Shown: piece after piece, positions 1-8,352 of the stretch
Layout: every line of letters starts with the position of its first letter
Position numbering within the stretch: the first letter of the stretch is position 1
Origin: an uncultured Rubrobacteraceae bacterium
GTDB lineage: Bacteria; Actinomycetota; Rubrobacteria; Rubrobacterales; Rubrobacteraceae
Reading direction: 5' to 3'
Assembly (NCBI GenBank): GCA_902806095.1
Contig: CADCVF010000077.1
Location: 1-60,337, forward strand
Length of the DNA: 60,337 nt
Notes under the pieces: generated by a model
Told to the model about the DNA's origin: nothing
The model's database searches: none
The model's input: only the letters and a program-made list of their open reading frames with translations
Made by a program: the position numbers and the translations under genes

Positions 1-1655
1 GGCATAAGCGACTTGGAGCGCGGCGCTCGGAGGCGTCCCCACCCACACACGGTGCGCTCGCTCGCGGACGCATTGGAGATCTCCGAGGACGAGCGCGCTT
101 CTCTTTTGGCGGCCGTGCCGAAGCGCGGCGATGTCCCCACCGCTCCGGCGGTCGTCCCGGGGTCCGCCCTTCCGGCGCCGCCCTCGCCGCTCGTGGGCCG
201 GGAACGGGATTTGGAGGAGATGACGGGCTTCCTCCGTCGAAGAGAGATTCGGCTGATAACGCTCACGGGGACGGGTGGAGTTGGCAAGACGCGCCTCGCC
301 CTGGAAGTGGCACGGCATGCGGGGGAGTTCTTTCCGGATGGCGTTGCCTTCATTGCGCTGGCACCGCTGAACGACGCCGGGCTCGTCATTCCCACCGTTG
401 CCCGCTCGTTGGGATTGAGAGAAACGGCGGGCCAAACGCCGCGCGAGGCCCTCCGCTACCACCTGCGGGAGAAGCGACTGCTCCTCTTGCTGGACAACTT
501 CGAACACCTCCTGGAAGCGGCGCCCGAGGTGGCGGGGCTGATCGAGTCATGCCCGTATCTCAAGGTGCTCGCGTCCAGCCGCGCGCCACTTCGCGTTCGG
601 GGCGAGCAAGCATATCCTGTGTCGCCCCTCGAGCTGCCCTCCTCTACTCTCTCGCCAGGCCCGGAAGAGGTTGCCGGATCGCCGTCCGGCCGTCTCTTCG
701 TGGAGCGCGCCAGGGCGGCTTTCCCTGCTTTCGAACTCACCCAGGCAAACGCCCGAGCTGTAGCAGCGATCTGCTGGCGGCTCGCCGGACTTCCGCTTGC
801 TTTAGAGCTGGCGGCGGTTAAGGCAAGGTTCCTGGACCCGGCGGCGCTCCTCTCCCGGCTCGATCAAGCACTGTCGGCAGGTTGGGCACGAGATCTTCCC
901 GAGCGATAGCGGACCATGAGCGCGACCCTCGACTGGAGCTACGACCTGCTCTCCGAACCGGAGCAGGTCCTGTTTCAGCGTCTCTCGGTGTACTCCGGTG
1001 GCTTCTCGCTGGAGGCCACAGAGGCGGTAAGCGCGTACGAGGGAGATGTGCTCGACCATCTCGGGCGACTGGTGGAACAATCGCTGGTGATGGTGGAGCC
1101 GAACGAGGCCAAAACTCGTTACGGGATGCTCGAACCGGTGCGGCAGTACGCGCTCGAGCGGCTACAGGAGGGCGACGAGGAGGAGCAAACCCGAACGAGG
1201 CACGCCGCATTCTTCCTTGCCCTAGCCGAACGAGCAGAGCCGGAGCTGTGGAAACCCAATCAGCTAGAGTGGTTGGATCGGCTGGAGATAGACCACGACA
1301 ACCTGCGGGCGGCTCTCTCATGGACCGTCGAGCAAGGGCACGAGGAGGCAGGACTGCGACTCTCCGTGGCCCTTCGACGGTTCTGGTCCGTACGCGGCTA
1401 CCTCGAGGAGGGGCGGCGGTGGTTGGAGACGGCGCTATCTACCTGTTCTTCTCTGGAATCTTCCATACGAGCGCGTACGCTCCACGGGATAGGGAGTCTG
1501 GCACTCGAACAGGGTGATCGCAGGCTGGCAGATAGAGTTCTGCAAGAGAGCCTGGCGTTACGCCGAGCCTTGGGTGATAAGGGAGGCATGGCAGCATCGC
1601 TGCAAGGGTTGGCAGAGGTGGCCCTCTGGGAACGCGAGTATGTGCGTGCGGCTGA
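1..1655 (+). pseudogene. XRE-STAND-TPR regulator, broken and cut by the window edge
   Basis: The reading frame is open from base 1, so the true start and most of the XRE helix-turn-helix lie outside. The visible part has the end of the HTH, a STAND/NB-ARC ATPase (Walker A GTGGVGKT, Walker B LLLLLDNFEH, then SRAPL and GLPLALEL) and the start of the TPR region. A TAG stop at 907-909 interrupts the motif where the intact paralogue at 8.35 kb has Gln (PERQRTM); the frame continues from 910. Homology ends near 1655, inside the TPRs, where the antisense of an epimerase gene begins. It has therefore lost the protein C terminus and carries a nonsense codon. A suppressed stop or sequencing error could explain the TAG but not the lost C terminus. 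Confidence 0.85.
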
Positions 1656-2190
1656 GGGCCGCCCCGAACAGATTGTCACCGATCACCGACCAGACTCCCG
1701 GCCCGTAAAGCTCTCCGGCGCGTCCGATGGTGGCGCGCACCTTGCCCGCCTCGTGGGCGCGCAGAAGCATCTCCGCGAGCCAGGCGCGAAGGACGCCCTT
1801 GTTGCTGACCGGCCTGGAGGGTAGATCCTCGGTCATAGAGCCGGTCACCTTGCCGTACATCCACGTATCATCAGCGAACATCAGCTTCGCATCGCAGGAG
1901 GCGGTGCCTTCGATGATCGCCTCCATCGCCGGCGGGAACACCTCGCTCCATTTCGCAAACGCGGGGTTGACGCAGTTGTAGACTACCGTCGCGCTCCGGC
2001 AGGCTTCGCGCATCGTCTCCGGGTTCGTCGCGTCGCCCGCCATCGCTTCGACCCCTCCGAGAGGTTCGGCGCGACCGCTGCGGCTGATGGCGCGAATGCG
2101 CTTCCCTTTCGCGGCGAGTTGGCGCACGACGGCTCCGCCGGTCCCGCCACTGCCTCCTATGACGACGTGCAGTTCGCTTGCCTCAGTGAT
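1653..2190 (-). pseudogene. NAD-dependent epimerase/dehydratase, 3'-truncated relic
   Basis: The product shows a Rossmann nucleotide-binding start (VVIGGSGGTGG) and the extended-SDR pattern up to GELYGPGVWSVIGDN. It stops where the convergent STAND pseudogene begins, so roughly the C-terminal half is missing. There is no ATG, GTG or TTG near the start of homology. A strong AGGAGG (2197-2202) lies 6 bases before an ATC codon (2188-2190) that opens the expected peptide (x-TEASELHVV). The simplest reading is an ATG-to-ATC loss of the start codon, overlapping the stop of the upstream small gene. It is probably not functional. Confidence 0.7.
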
Positions 2191-2401
2191 TGGATGCCTC
2201 CTCGTCCTTCCGACCGCCCCACGGTCTGGTCCAGCCCCGCGTCTTACGCCGGTAGAGGAGGGGCGTCGCCACCCCCGCGAGCGGTAAGCCGAAGGCCCAC
2301 GCCCGGAACCACTCCGTGCCGTACAGGCGTCGCGTGATCCCAAGGAACACGGCCCATTTGGTGATCCTCAACGGGAGCGGTGAACGCTTCCTGGAGAACA
2401 T
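2183..2401 (-). CDS. Small membrane protein of unknown function
   Basis: I do not recognise this 72-residue product. It starts MFSRKRS, is basic at the N terminus, and has hydrophobic stretches (ITKWAVFLGI and WAFGLPLAGVATPLL) that could form one or two membrane segments, then a charged tail. The ATG at 2399-2401 is preferred over upstream starts because it precedes the hydrophobic block and has a GAGGGAG-like ribosome site. Its TGA overlaps the presumed original start of the epimerase relic, so the two were probably co-transcribed. Confidence 0.5.
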   Translation of the reverse strand: MFSRKRSPLPLRITKWAVFLGITRRLYGTEWFRAWAFGLPLAGVATPLLYRRKTRGWTRPWGGRKDEEASNH

Positions 2402-2526
2402 GACGCGCAACTCCCTCTCGAGTGGTTGTTCCTCACAACTTCGACCTACCCAGGAGTGACCGAAGCCGGTCAACCGTTTTTCTCGAACTGTCGGGTGGCT
2501 AGACGATATCTGAGACATTGCTCAGC

Positions 2527-3708
2527 TCAAAGCTTCACGGTATTGCCAGAGGCGAACCTATGCCTGAGCAGAAGTGAGGCGAGCGAGGACGTTGTCATCC
2601 GCATCGCGGCGTCCCGCACCGCCAGGATGGCGCGGTTGTCCGGGACGAACCACCGCGCCATCCTTCGCCCTTCCTGCTGCCTCTTCTCGACTGGGGGCTT
2701 GAGCTTGCCTTCGTACCTGGCCAACGCCCCCGCGATGTCCTCTTCTTCCCGCACCTCAGCTAGCTCCTCGGCCAGGGTGTAGGCACCAGATATGGCCATC
2801 GATGCGCCCTGACCCGCCAGGAGCGAGACGCACCCGCACGCGTCCCCGACGAGCACCACGCGTCCTCGCCTCCAGGAGGGCATCTCGACCTGCGCGAGCT
2901 CGTCGAAGTAGACTCCGCCTCCGTCAAGACACCGTTCGAGGAGCTCGGGGACGATCCAGCCCATCCCGCCGTATGCCCAATAAAGCTCCTCCCTTACCAT
3001 CTGCGGAGAGAAGTCGTAAAGTCGGTGCTCTGCTTTGTGGATGAAGAAGGTGGCGAGCCTATCGCCCCGAATGGGGTAGACAGCGACCTGCCGTCCGGGT
3101 ACCGTCAGCGTGTAGAAGGCATCGTCAACACCTTCGCGTATCTTCGGATCGTCCACGATGAAGGCCGCGGTGTAGTAGCCCAAAGGCCGCTCGAAAGAAT
3201 CGTCTGGACCGAAGGCCAGTTCGCGAATGCGGGAGTGTACGCCGTCTGCCCCGACCAGCACATCGAACGTGTCTGTGCTCCCGTCGGTGAGCTTCGCTCT
3301 CACCTGAGCCCCGTCCTGCTCGAAAGAGGCGACCTCCGTACCTAAACGCACCTCTACCCGATCCCGGATCTTCGAGTACAGAAGCCGCTCGAGGTCTCCG
3401 CGCATGAAGTTGAAGTGACGGTCGCCGAAGAGGTTCTTCCTGAGAGTGGCGTAGCCCAGGGAGAATCTCTCCTTGCCCGACGGACCGAGAAAGGCGAGGC
3501 GTGGGATCTGGTAGTGGATCCCTTCGATCTCGGAGAGGATGCTCATCTTCTCGCTCGCCTCGTAGCCGGGTCCGAAGAAATCGATCATGTACCCCTCGTC
3601 CCGCAGCCGCGAGGACTTTTCGACCACGAGCGGCTCGTGTCCGTGACTGTGCAGCCAGAATGCCAGCGTCAGACCGGCGATACCACCACCGGAGATGAGT
3701 AACTTCAT
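2527..3708 (-). CDS. FAD-dependent monooxygenase (PHBH/UbiH-type)
   Basis: This is a 393-residue flavoprotein predicted to hydroxylate or epoxidise a small organic substrate with NAD(P)H and O2. It has the N-terminal FAD dinucleotide motif (GGGIAGLTLA, about residues 6-15), the second conserved region (VLVGADGVHSRIR) and the GD motif binding the FAD ribityl chain (VLVGDACGCVSLLAGQGASMA). Length and motif order fit the group A aromatic-hydroxylase superfamily; the substrate cannot be read from sequence. The start at 3708 is chosen for its AGGAGG (3718-3723) just before MKLLISGGG. A longer open frame upstream has no such signal. An inverted repeat directly before the ribosome site suggests repressor control. 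Confidence 0.88.
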   Translation of the reverse strand: MKLLISGGGIAGLTLAFWLHSHGHEPLVVEKSSRLRDEGYMIDFFGPGYEASEKMSILSEIEGIHYQIPRLAFLGPSGKERFSLGYATLRKNLFGDRHFNFMRGDLERLLYSKIRDRVEVRLGTEVASFEQDGAQVRAKLTDGSTDTFDVLVGADGVHSRIRELAFGPDDSFERPLGYYTAAFIVDDPKIREGVDDAFYTLTVPGRQVAVYPIRGDRLATFFIHKAEHRLYDFSPQMVREELYWAYGGMGWIVPELLERCLDGGGVYFDELAQVEMPSWRRGRVVLVGDACGCVSLLAGQGASMAISGAYTLAEELAEVREEEDIAGALARYEGKLKPPVEKRQQEGRRMARWFVPDNRAILAVRDAAMRMTTSSLASLLLRHRFASGNTVKL

Positions 3709-3724
3709 CCTCGATAACCTCCTG

Positions 3725-3742
3725 TTACGGTTTGTACCGTTA
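3725..3742. promoter_or_regulatory. Imperfect inverted repeat, possible operator of the monooxygenase gene
   Basis: An 18-bp near-palindrome (core ACGGT-N4-ACCGT) lies immediately upstream of the ribosome site at 3718-3723. Size and position resemble operators of TetR- or MarR-type repressors. No such regulator is encoded beside it, so the binding protein is unknown. Confidence 0.45.
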
Positions 3743-3790
3743 TTCGTCGTTGTCAGCGGACTGGACTTGAGCGAGGTCGGACGAACGCGG

Positions 3791-3994
3791 TCATCCGGTG
3801 TGACCATGGGAGGGACTCGGCCGACGTGAAGGCTCCGCCCGTTCACCCTCTGCTCCGCCTCCGGTTCCCACTCCGGGACGACCCGCCGGAATGCCTGCGC
3901 CCCCACCGATTCTCGGCGGCCGGGCGTGGGACGGGCCTGCGCCCCCGACCAGAACGCCCGTGTCATTGCGAGGCGGGTTGCTCATACTCGTCAT
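3791..3994 (-). pseudogene. Possible N-terminal relic of a second flavin monooxygenase
   Basis: The frame starts with an ATG overlapping the TGA of the upstream membrane-protein gene and preceded by GGAGGAAAGG. It reads MTSMSNPPRNDTGVLVGGAGP. The DTGVLVGGAGP part resembles the DTDVLVVGAGP start of FAD monooxygenases, then becomes low-complexity Gly/Pro/Arg. This may be a gene start left after an internal deletion. A random small frame is the alternative. Confidence 0.35.
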
Positions 3995-4434
3995 CCTTTC
4001 CTCCGGGTTCGACCGGTAAGGACGAGGAGGGCCAAGGGGAGCAGGATCTGGAACCCCAACCCGCCCATCTGCACCAGGTCTTGTAAGGGCGAGTAGTGAT
4101 GCGTCTGAGTGAGGTGGAAGGCGAAGTGCGGCACGGCGAAGACAAGCAAGGTGATGAGGGCGACCCGCGACAAACGGCGTTCGAGGAAGATCGCTGCCGA
4201 CACCAGCAAGAAGCTCAGGGCGAGGTTCATAGCGCCGTAGTCCCTAACCAGGTGCTCGTCGTAGGGACCCAAAGCCGAGACCCAGCCCCAGCCGGAGAGC
4301 GGAAAATCGTCGTAGAAGGCGCGAGGGAGCAACAGAGCCCAGCAGCCCGTCCCAATCATTGTGGCCGCAAGGACGAGCAAACCCGCCCGGAGCCAGCTGC
4401 GGCGTGGCGCGTGTCGGTCTTGTTTGCTGTTCAC
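3991..4434 (-). CDS. Four-helix integral membrane protein, unknown function
   Basis: The 147-residue product has four hydrophobic segments (about residues 15-37, 70-87, 93-107 and 125-142) and a conserved-looking loop with LLPRAFYDDFP and GPYDEH. I recognise no enzyme motif. It starts with GTG behind a strong AAGGAAGGAG. It lies 22 bases after the NmrA-type reductase on the same strand, so the two probably form an operon. Similar small membrane proteins often accompany SDR or monooxygenase genes in actinobacteria; the role is unknown. Confidence 0.7.
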   Translation of the reverse strand: MNSKQDRHAPRRSWLRAGLLVLAATMIGTGCWALLLPRAFYDDFPLSGWGWVSALGPYDEHLVRDYGAMNLALSFLLVSAAIFLERRLSRVALITLLVFAVPHFAFHLTQTHHYSPLQDLVQMGGLGFQILLPLALLVLTGRTRRKG

Positions 4435-4456
4435 GAACGCTCCTTCCTTTATCCTT

Positions 4457-5239
4457 CTATCGGTGCTTCGGGTCGGTCGTCCGGCCCAGGAACTCCTCCC
4501 ACGTGGCCTCGCCCAGCACCGAACCGGGCGCCACCCGTGTTACCTGGGCGCCTTCGCGGGCGGCCCGCGCCGTCTTGCCGGGCAGCGGCACTTTCAGGAC
4601 CCCCTTCCTACGGCCCGTCGCCTTCAGGTAGGCACGCGCAAGACTCGCCGCGGTCCTGATCTCCGGCCCACCCATATCTCCCACACGTCCGACGGGCTCC
4701 GAGAGCGAGAGCTCGACCAGGCGGCTTGCGACCTCGCCCGCGTCTACGGGCTGGAAGAGGAACCCTTTAGGTACCGGAACGAGGAGGGGCACGCGGTTGA
4801 GGGCTTCGAGCATCCCGAAGACGAAGCCGTGGAACTGGGTGGCCCTCAAGATCGTCCACGGCACCGCCGAGCGTTTCACCGCGCTTTCGGCGTCGAGCTT
4901 CGCCCGGTAGTAGGCAAGTGGGTTCCGGTCTACGCCGACTATGGAGACGTAGACGAAGTGCGACACTTCCGATCTCTTCGCCGCCCGGAGGATGCGCCCC
5001 GTTCCTTCGACGTCCGTGCGGCGGGCGTCGCGCGGGTTCGAGGCGCAATGGACTATGGCGTTGATGCTGTCGAGGGCCTCGTCGAGTCCCTCACCGCTCG
5101 ACAAATCTCCCCGGACCGTGCCGGGCCGTCCGCTCCGGCTGAGCACCCGAACATCGTGTCCGGCGTCGCGCAGACCTCCCGCAACGAGACGTCCCAGCGA
5201 GCCCGTGCCTCCCGTTACCAGAAATGCCGACGCGTTCAC
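4457..5239 (-). CDS. NmrA-like SDR-fold NAD(P)-binding protein
   Basis: This 260-residue atypical short-chain dehydrogenase has a Gly-rich nucleotide motif at the start (FLVTGGTGSLGRLV), then VLSRSGRPGTVRGDL, the strand-4 region (AIVHCAS) and YVSIVGVDRNPLAYYRAKLDAE. The YxxxK pair (YYRAK) typical of active SDRs is present. It is likely a cytoplasmic NAD(P)H-dependent reductase or redox sensor, substrate unknown. The GTG start has GGGAGG six bases upstream. It heads a two-gene unit with the membrane protein at 3991-4434. Confidence 0.82.
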   Translation of the reverse strand: MNASAFLVTGGTGSLGRLVAGGLRDAGHDVRVLSRSGRPGTVRGDLSSGEGLDEALDSINAIVHCASNPRDARRTDVEGTGRILRAAKRSEVSHFVYVSIVGVDRNPLAYYRAKLDAESAVKRSAVPWTILRATQFHGFVFGMLEALNRVPLLVPVPKGFLFQPVDAGEVASRLVELSLSEPVGRVGDMGGPEIRTAASLARAYLKATGRRKGVLKVPLPGKTARAAREGAQVTRVAPGSVLGEATWEEFLGRTTDPKHR

Positions 5240-5341
5240 CGCCGAGCCTCCCTCGAGTTCAGTGGACCATTTCGCCAGGCTGATCGCCTCTTCGGACGGC
5301 CGGCACCGCGCCCGCCGATCCCCCTCCCACGACGGCTACCC

Positions 5342-5746
5342 TCACGAAAGGCCCACCAGCAGCAGGGTCAGTCCGAGCAGCAAACACAGGGGCGTGTACA
5401 GGGCCGCGTCGTAGCGGGCGAACTCCGTTCCTCTTACGCGCTTGAAGAGCCCGACGAACGCGAAATCACCGACCGCCCTGGCCGCGAACACGAAGGCCAG
5501 GCCGAGCAACGCCACTCGTAGCAACGGACCACCGACGACGAGAAACCCCGCCACGGCGAACCCCGCGGCCCCCAGCGCGACCGCGACCAGAAGTGTCATG
5601 CCCGGCGTGGGGCGCCGTACGGGGCCCTCCCCCGGCCTCTGGGGCAAGACCTGCGCCGGTATGCCCCCTCTCCTGATCGCCCAGTAGACGTGCAACGAGC
5701 TGAGGAGGAAGAGAACGGCGACGACCGGGACACCGAGCGCCACCAT
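5342..5746 (-). CDS. DUF3995-like membrane protein
   Basis: The product (about 134 residues from the ATG at 5746) has four hydrophobic segments and the family-like pattern LHVYWAIRRGG near the N terminus and DFAFVGLFKR(V)RGTEFARYDAALYTPLCLLLG near the end. This matches DUF3995, whose function is unknown. The ATG overlaps the stop of the preceding gene (TGATG), indicating translational coupling. A longer in-frame extension upstream is Arg/Pro-rich and antisense-like, so I exclude it. Confidence 0.72.
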   Translation of the reverse strand: MVALGVPVVAVLFLLSSLHVYWAIRRGGIPAQVLPQRPGEGPVRRPTPGMTLLVAVALGAAGFAVAGFLVVGGPLLRVALLGLAFVFAARAVGDFAFVGLFKRVRGTEFARYDAALYTPLCLLLGLTLLLVGLS

Positions 5747-5994
5747 CACCACGGGTTCCCGCTGAGAGAAGGCGTGCACAGCATCCGCACCTGAAGCTCG
5801 CCGAAACCGGCCTCCAGAAAGTGCCCCCGTACGAAGCCGACACGTCTGAGATCGACCGTCCGTACCCGTTCGGCGACGCGGGCGTCGTGTCGGCCCTGGG
5901 CCTCCGATGTAAGGTCGAAGAGGCACCTGAGCGCCAGGAGCCTCCGGTACGCGGCTTCGCCTTCGGGCGTCTTGTGGACCGTCGCCCCGGTCAT
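5746..5994 (-). CDS. Small soluble protein of unknown function, coupled to its neighbours
   Basis: This 82-residue charged product (start MTGATVHKTPEG) shows no family I can name. The ATG overlaps the TGA of the serine hydrolase gene (ATGA) and its own TGA overlaps the next ATG. That makes expression in a coupled four-gene unit likely. It could be a remnant of a longer protein, since the sequence looks like part of a fold (LRRVGFVRGHFLEAGFGELQ). Confidence 0.5.
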   Translation of the reverse strand: MTGATVHKTPEGEAAYRRLLALRCLFDLTSEAQGRHDARVAERVRTVDLRRVGFVRGHFLEAGFGELQVRMLCTPSLSGNPW

Positions 5995-7232
5995 TCTGCT
6001 CTTCCCGGTCGGTAGGACGCCAGCCGTCCCAAGGATCCGTACAGAGCGTCGCGCAGCGCTTTCTCCCTCGGATCGTCGGCGATGGAGAAGCCCAGTCTGT
6101 TGGGCGCGTACGCGAAGCCCACCTGCGTGTCGGGATCCGCGAACGCAAACGAACCTCCGGCGCCCTCCGCCCCGAATGCCCGGACGCTGCTCCCGAACCG
6201 GAACAGCCGCGACGGTTTGATGAAGCCCATCGAGAAACGCAGGTCAGCGTGCCAAACCAGATCCCTCTCGCTGTCGGCGGGGACTTCGGCGAGGGCGGTC
6301 ACCTCGTCTACGGTCCCGGCGGGCAAGCCGAGACGGTGGCCTCCGGTGGCGAGGTCGCCGAAGGCTCCGGCTATCCCGCGTACGTTGCCGTAGCCGTTCG
6401 CAGCGGGGAGCTCGAGCTTCCGGTACTCGGGCGAGTCCAGCATGCCGGGGCTGCTGATCTTGGGGTTGCCCAAAACCCTGTTGGTGAGCGAGCGCGGCCA
6501 GAAGAAGGCCAGGACCATCCCGGCGGGCATCGAGTTCATGTGCAGGAGCATTCGCGTGCCGTGGAAGGCTTTGATCTCAGCGATACGCTCTGGAGAGGTG
6601 TCTTCGGGGACCCCGAAGTAGAACTCGATGCCCAAGGGTTCGGCGACCTCTTCCCGGAAGAAGCGCGCGAAACCGCGGCGTTGCGGGTCCACGCGGCGGA
6701 TCAACTCCGCCGAGCACCACCCGATGGTGAGGTAATGGTAGCCGCGCTGCGTGCCCGGCTCCCACGCCGGCTGCTGCGCCACGATCGCATCCGCAAGCCA
6801 TTCCGGGTCGGCCATCTTCTCGACGGTGAGCGTCTCGTTGACCGTGGGGACGCCCGCTTGATGGGCGAGCAAATGTCGCACGGTCACGTCCTGCTTGCCG
6901 TTTTGGGCAAACTCAGGCCAGTACGTCGCCACCCTTTCGTCGAGGTCGATCAGCCCCTTGCCGTGTGCCGCCGCGATGGCCATCGCCGTGAGTCCCTTGC
7001 TGACCGAGTAGACGAGGATCAGGGTGTCTTGCTCCCACGGTTCTCGGCGTTCTGCGTCGCGGTAGCCGCCCCAGAGGTCCACCACCTTCTCGCCCTCGTG
7101 GTAGATGGCGCAAGCCGCGCCCAACTCGCCTCGCTCCGCGAAATTCTTCTCAAACTCCCTTCGGACCTCCTCGAAGCCCGGCGCGACGTCTCCATGAATC
7201 GGTGTTCTCGTGGCGTCGAGCTTGGGCATCAT
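5991..7232 (-). CDS. Serine hydrolase, class C beta-lactamase/EstB family
   Basis: This 413-residue hydrolase of the penicillin-binding-protein-like fold has the catalytic SxxK as SVSK (residues 76-79), the second motif as a Tyr-containing GYHYLTIGW (about 164-172), and the C-terminal motif region FGAEGAGGSFAFADP replacing the KTG/HxG loop. Such enzymes are usually esterases or peptidases rather than true beta-lactamases. No signal peptide is visible, so it is probably cytoplasmic. The ATG overlaps the stop of the upstream membrane-protein gene and the stop overlaps the next ATG. Substrate is unknown. Confidence 0.88.
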   Translation of the reverse strand: MMPKLDATRTPIHGDVAPGFEEVRREFEKNFAERGELGAACAIYHEGEKVVDLWGGYRDAERREPWEQDTLILVYSVSKGLTAMAIAAAHGKGLIDLDERVATYWPEFAQNGKQDVTVRHLLAHQAGVPTVNETLTVEKMADPEWLADAIVAQQPAWEPGTQRGYHYLTIGWCSAELIRRVDPQRRGFARFFREEVAEPLGIEFYFGVPEDTSPERIAEIKAFHGTRMLLHMNSMPAGMVLAFFWPRSLTNRVLGNPKISSPGMLDSPEYRKLELPAANGYGNVRGIAGAFGDLATGGHRLGLPAGTVDEVTALAEVPADSERDLVWHADLRFSMGFIKPSRLFRFGSSVRAFGAEGAGGSFAFADPDTQVGFAYAPNRLGFSIADDPREKALRDALYGSLGRLASYRPGRAE

Positions 7233-7747
7233 GTACCTCCCGGTTCCGACTTCGAGAACACTCTATGCGCGGCGTACAGCACCACCGCGTCGCAAATCAG
7301 GAGCCCCGCAAGGGCGGGAGGAAGCGACGTCCAGCCGGTACTGCCGCCGGCGATCACACCCCACGCCACCTTTCCTACGGCAATGGCGTTTATGACGACG
7401 AGGCCCCACACCAGCGAACGCCTCCAGAACGCCAGACACAGCACCCCGAGGATCAAGGGGACGAGTAGGGTCCAGGCGACTTTCGCCATCGTCCACTCGC
7501 CGGTGAGCCACTCACGCTCGAGGGCCAAGAATTCTCGGACTTCGGGGGACACTCGCTCTGGTGCGGGGAACCAGAACATGCTGGTCGCCAGGGCCACGAA
7601 CGTCAGCACGATGCCCGAGAGATTGCGCCGGTACGCGAAGTAAGCCAGCGGCAGGATGAAGAGCGGCCTTATATACCAACTAAGTACGTTGTGGTGACGT
7701 TCCCACGCCCATCCCAGGAAGTCGTTGATCCATCCTGCGAACTCCAT
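7229..7747 (-). CDS. Integral membrane protein, unknown function
   Basis: The 172-residue product has several hydrophobic segments (YIRPLFILPLAYFAY, LSGIVLTFVALATSMFWF, TLLVPLILGVLCLAFW, VWGLVVINAIAVGKVAW and ALAGLLICDAVVLYAA). Between them is a soluble stretch (APERVSPEVREFLALEREW). I recognise it only as a conserved-looking membrane protein. It begins after AGGAGAACGTC and leads the coupled unit that continues with the serine hydrolase. Confidence 0.7.
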   Translation of the reverse strand: MEFAGWINDFLGWAWERHHNVLSWYIRPLFILPLAYFAYRRNLSGIVLTFVALATSMFWFPAPERVSPEVREFLALEREWLTGEWTMAKVAWTLLVPLILGVLCLAFWRRSLVWGLVVINAIAVGKVAWGVIAGGSTGWTSLPPALAGLLICDAVVLYAAHRVFSKSEPGGT

Positions 7748-7774
7748 GACGTTCTCCTCCTAACTTGCCTTGTA

Positions 7775-7991
7775 TTAGAGACGGCCCCTGGTAAAGATGA
7801 CGACAACCGCGATCACCACGAGCGATGCTACGGGGATCAACAACGCCGCTGGACCGGAGGTCAACTCGGAGGTAAACCTCGCGCCCCCGAGCCGGTGCTG
7901 CTGTTGCGACAGCTGCGGTCATGATGCCTGCGAGCAGAACCGCAACAAGCAGGAAGACGAACGAAACGACCAGAACGAACAAAGTTATCAT
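7775..7991 (-). pseudogene. Two-helix small membrane protein with a frameshift in a G5 run
   Basis: The first half (MITLFVLVVSFVFLLVAVLLAGI...) starts after an AAAGGAG. The second half (ALLIPVASLVVIAVVVIF, ending TRGRL) is in another frame. They join smoothly if one base is removed from the run of five C on the + strand near 7888-7893. The reconstructed protein has about 70 residues and two membrane helices. The shift may be a real mutation, a slippery site or a sequencing error. Confidence 0.55.
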
Positions 7992-8352
7992 GTGTCTCCT
8001 TTCCGCGGGGCATCCGACCTCCGCTCTTGCCGCGGCCCTCGGTGGGCCGCCCGATTTCCGTTGCTTCACCCATCTTCTGCCTACCCGCCGTTCATACCAG
8101 ACGGAGGCTCGTCTCCTACCTGTTAGCGTCCTCGCTCCACCTCCTTCGCTTTACCGGCCTGGACCGGTCTTTCATTACGCCTCTGAGTCTGCGCCCTGGG
8201 CCGGCCCGCGACCATCCACAATACTCCTGCCTTACTCCCGCAATAGGACTGCAGGAGTAGCGGTGGAACGCACCGCCAACCCGCGCTGTCTGCTACCATG
8301 TTTCGCACCCGGGAAAGGTACGTGGGCTCATGACTAAAGACGGGCGTGCGAC
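7992..8352. other. Intergenic region before the XRE-STAND regulator
   Basis: No gene is supported here. It holds the divergent leaders of the small membrane protein and the regulator, and the inverted repeat listed separately. Confidence 0.5.
8222..8259. promoter_or_regulatory. Inverted repeat upstream of the XRE-STAND regulator
   Basis: Perfect 9-bp arms TACTCCTGC and GCAGGAGTA are separated by 20 bases, about 95 bp before the GTG start. The spacing suits an operator for a dimeric DNA-binding protein, possibly the downstream XRE regulator itself. It has no T-tract, so it is unlikely to be a terminator. Confidence 0.4.

Noticed and set aside
4361-5521. Plus-strand open frame of 386 codons opposite the NmrA-like gene
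   Set aside because: The complementary strand has an intact Rossmann motif and ribosome site; this frame does not resemble any family.
6249-7643. Long plus-strand open frame of 464 codons opposite the serine hydrolase
   Set aside because: The minus strand carries catalytic motifs and overlapping start/stop codons; the plus frame has none.
8222-8259. Rho-independent terminator
   Set aside because: The stem has a 20-base loop and no following T-tract; an operator fits better.
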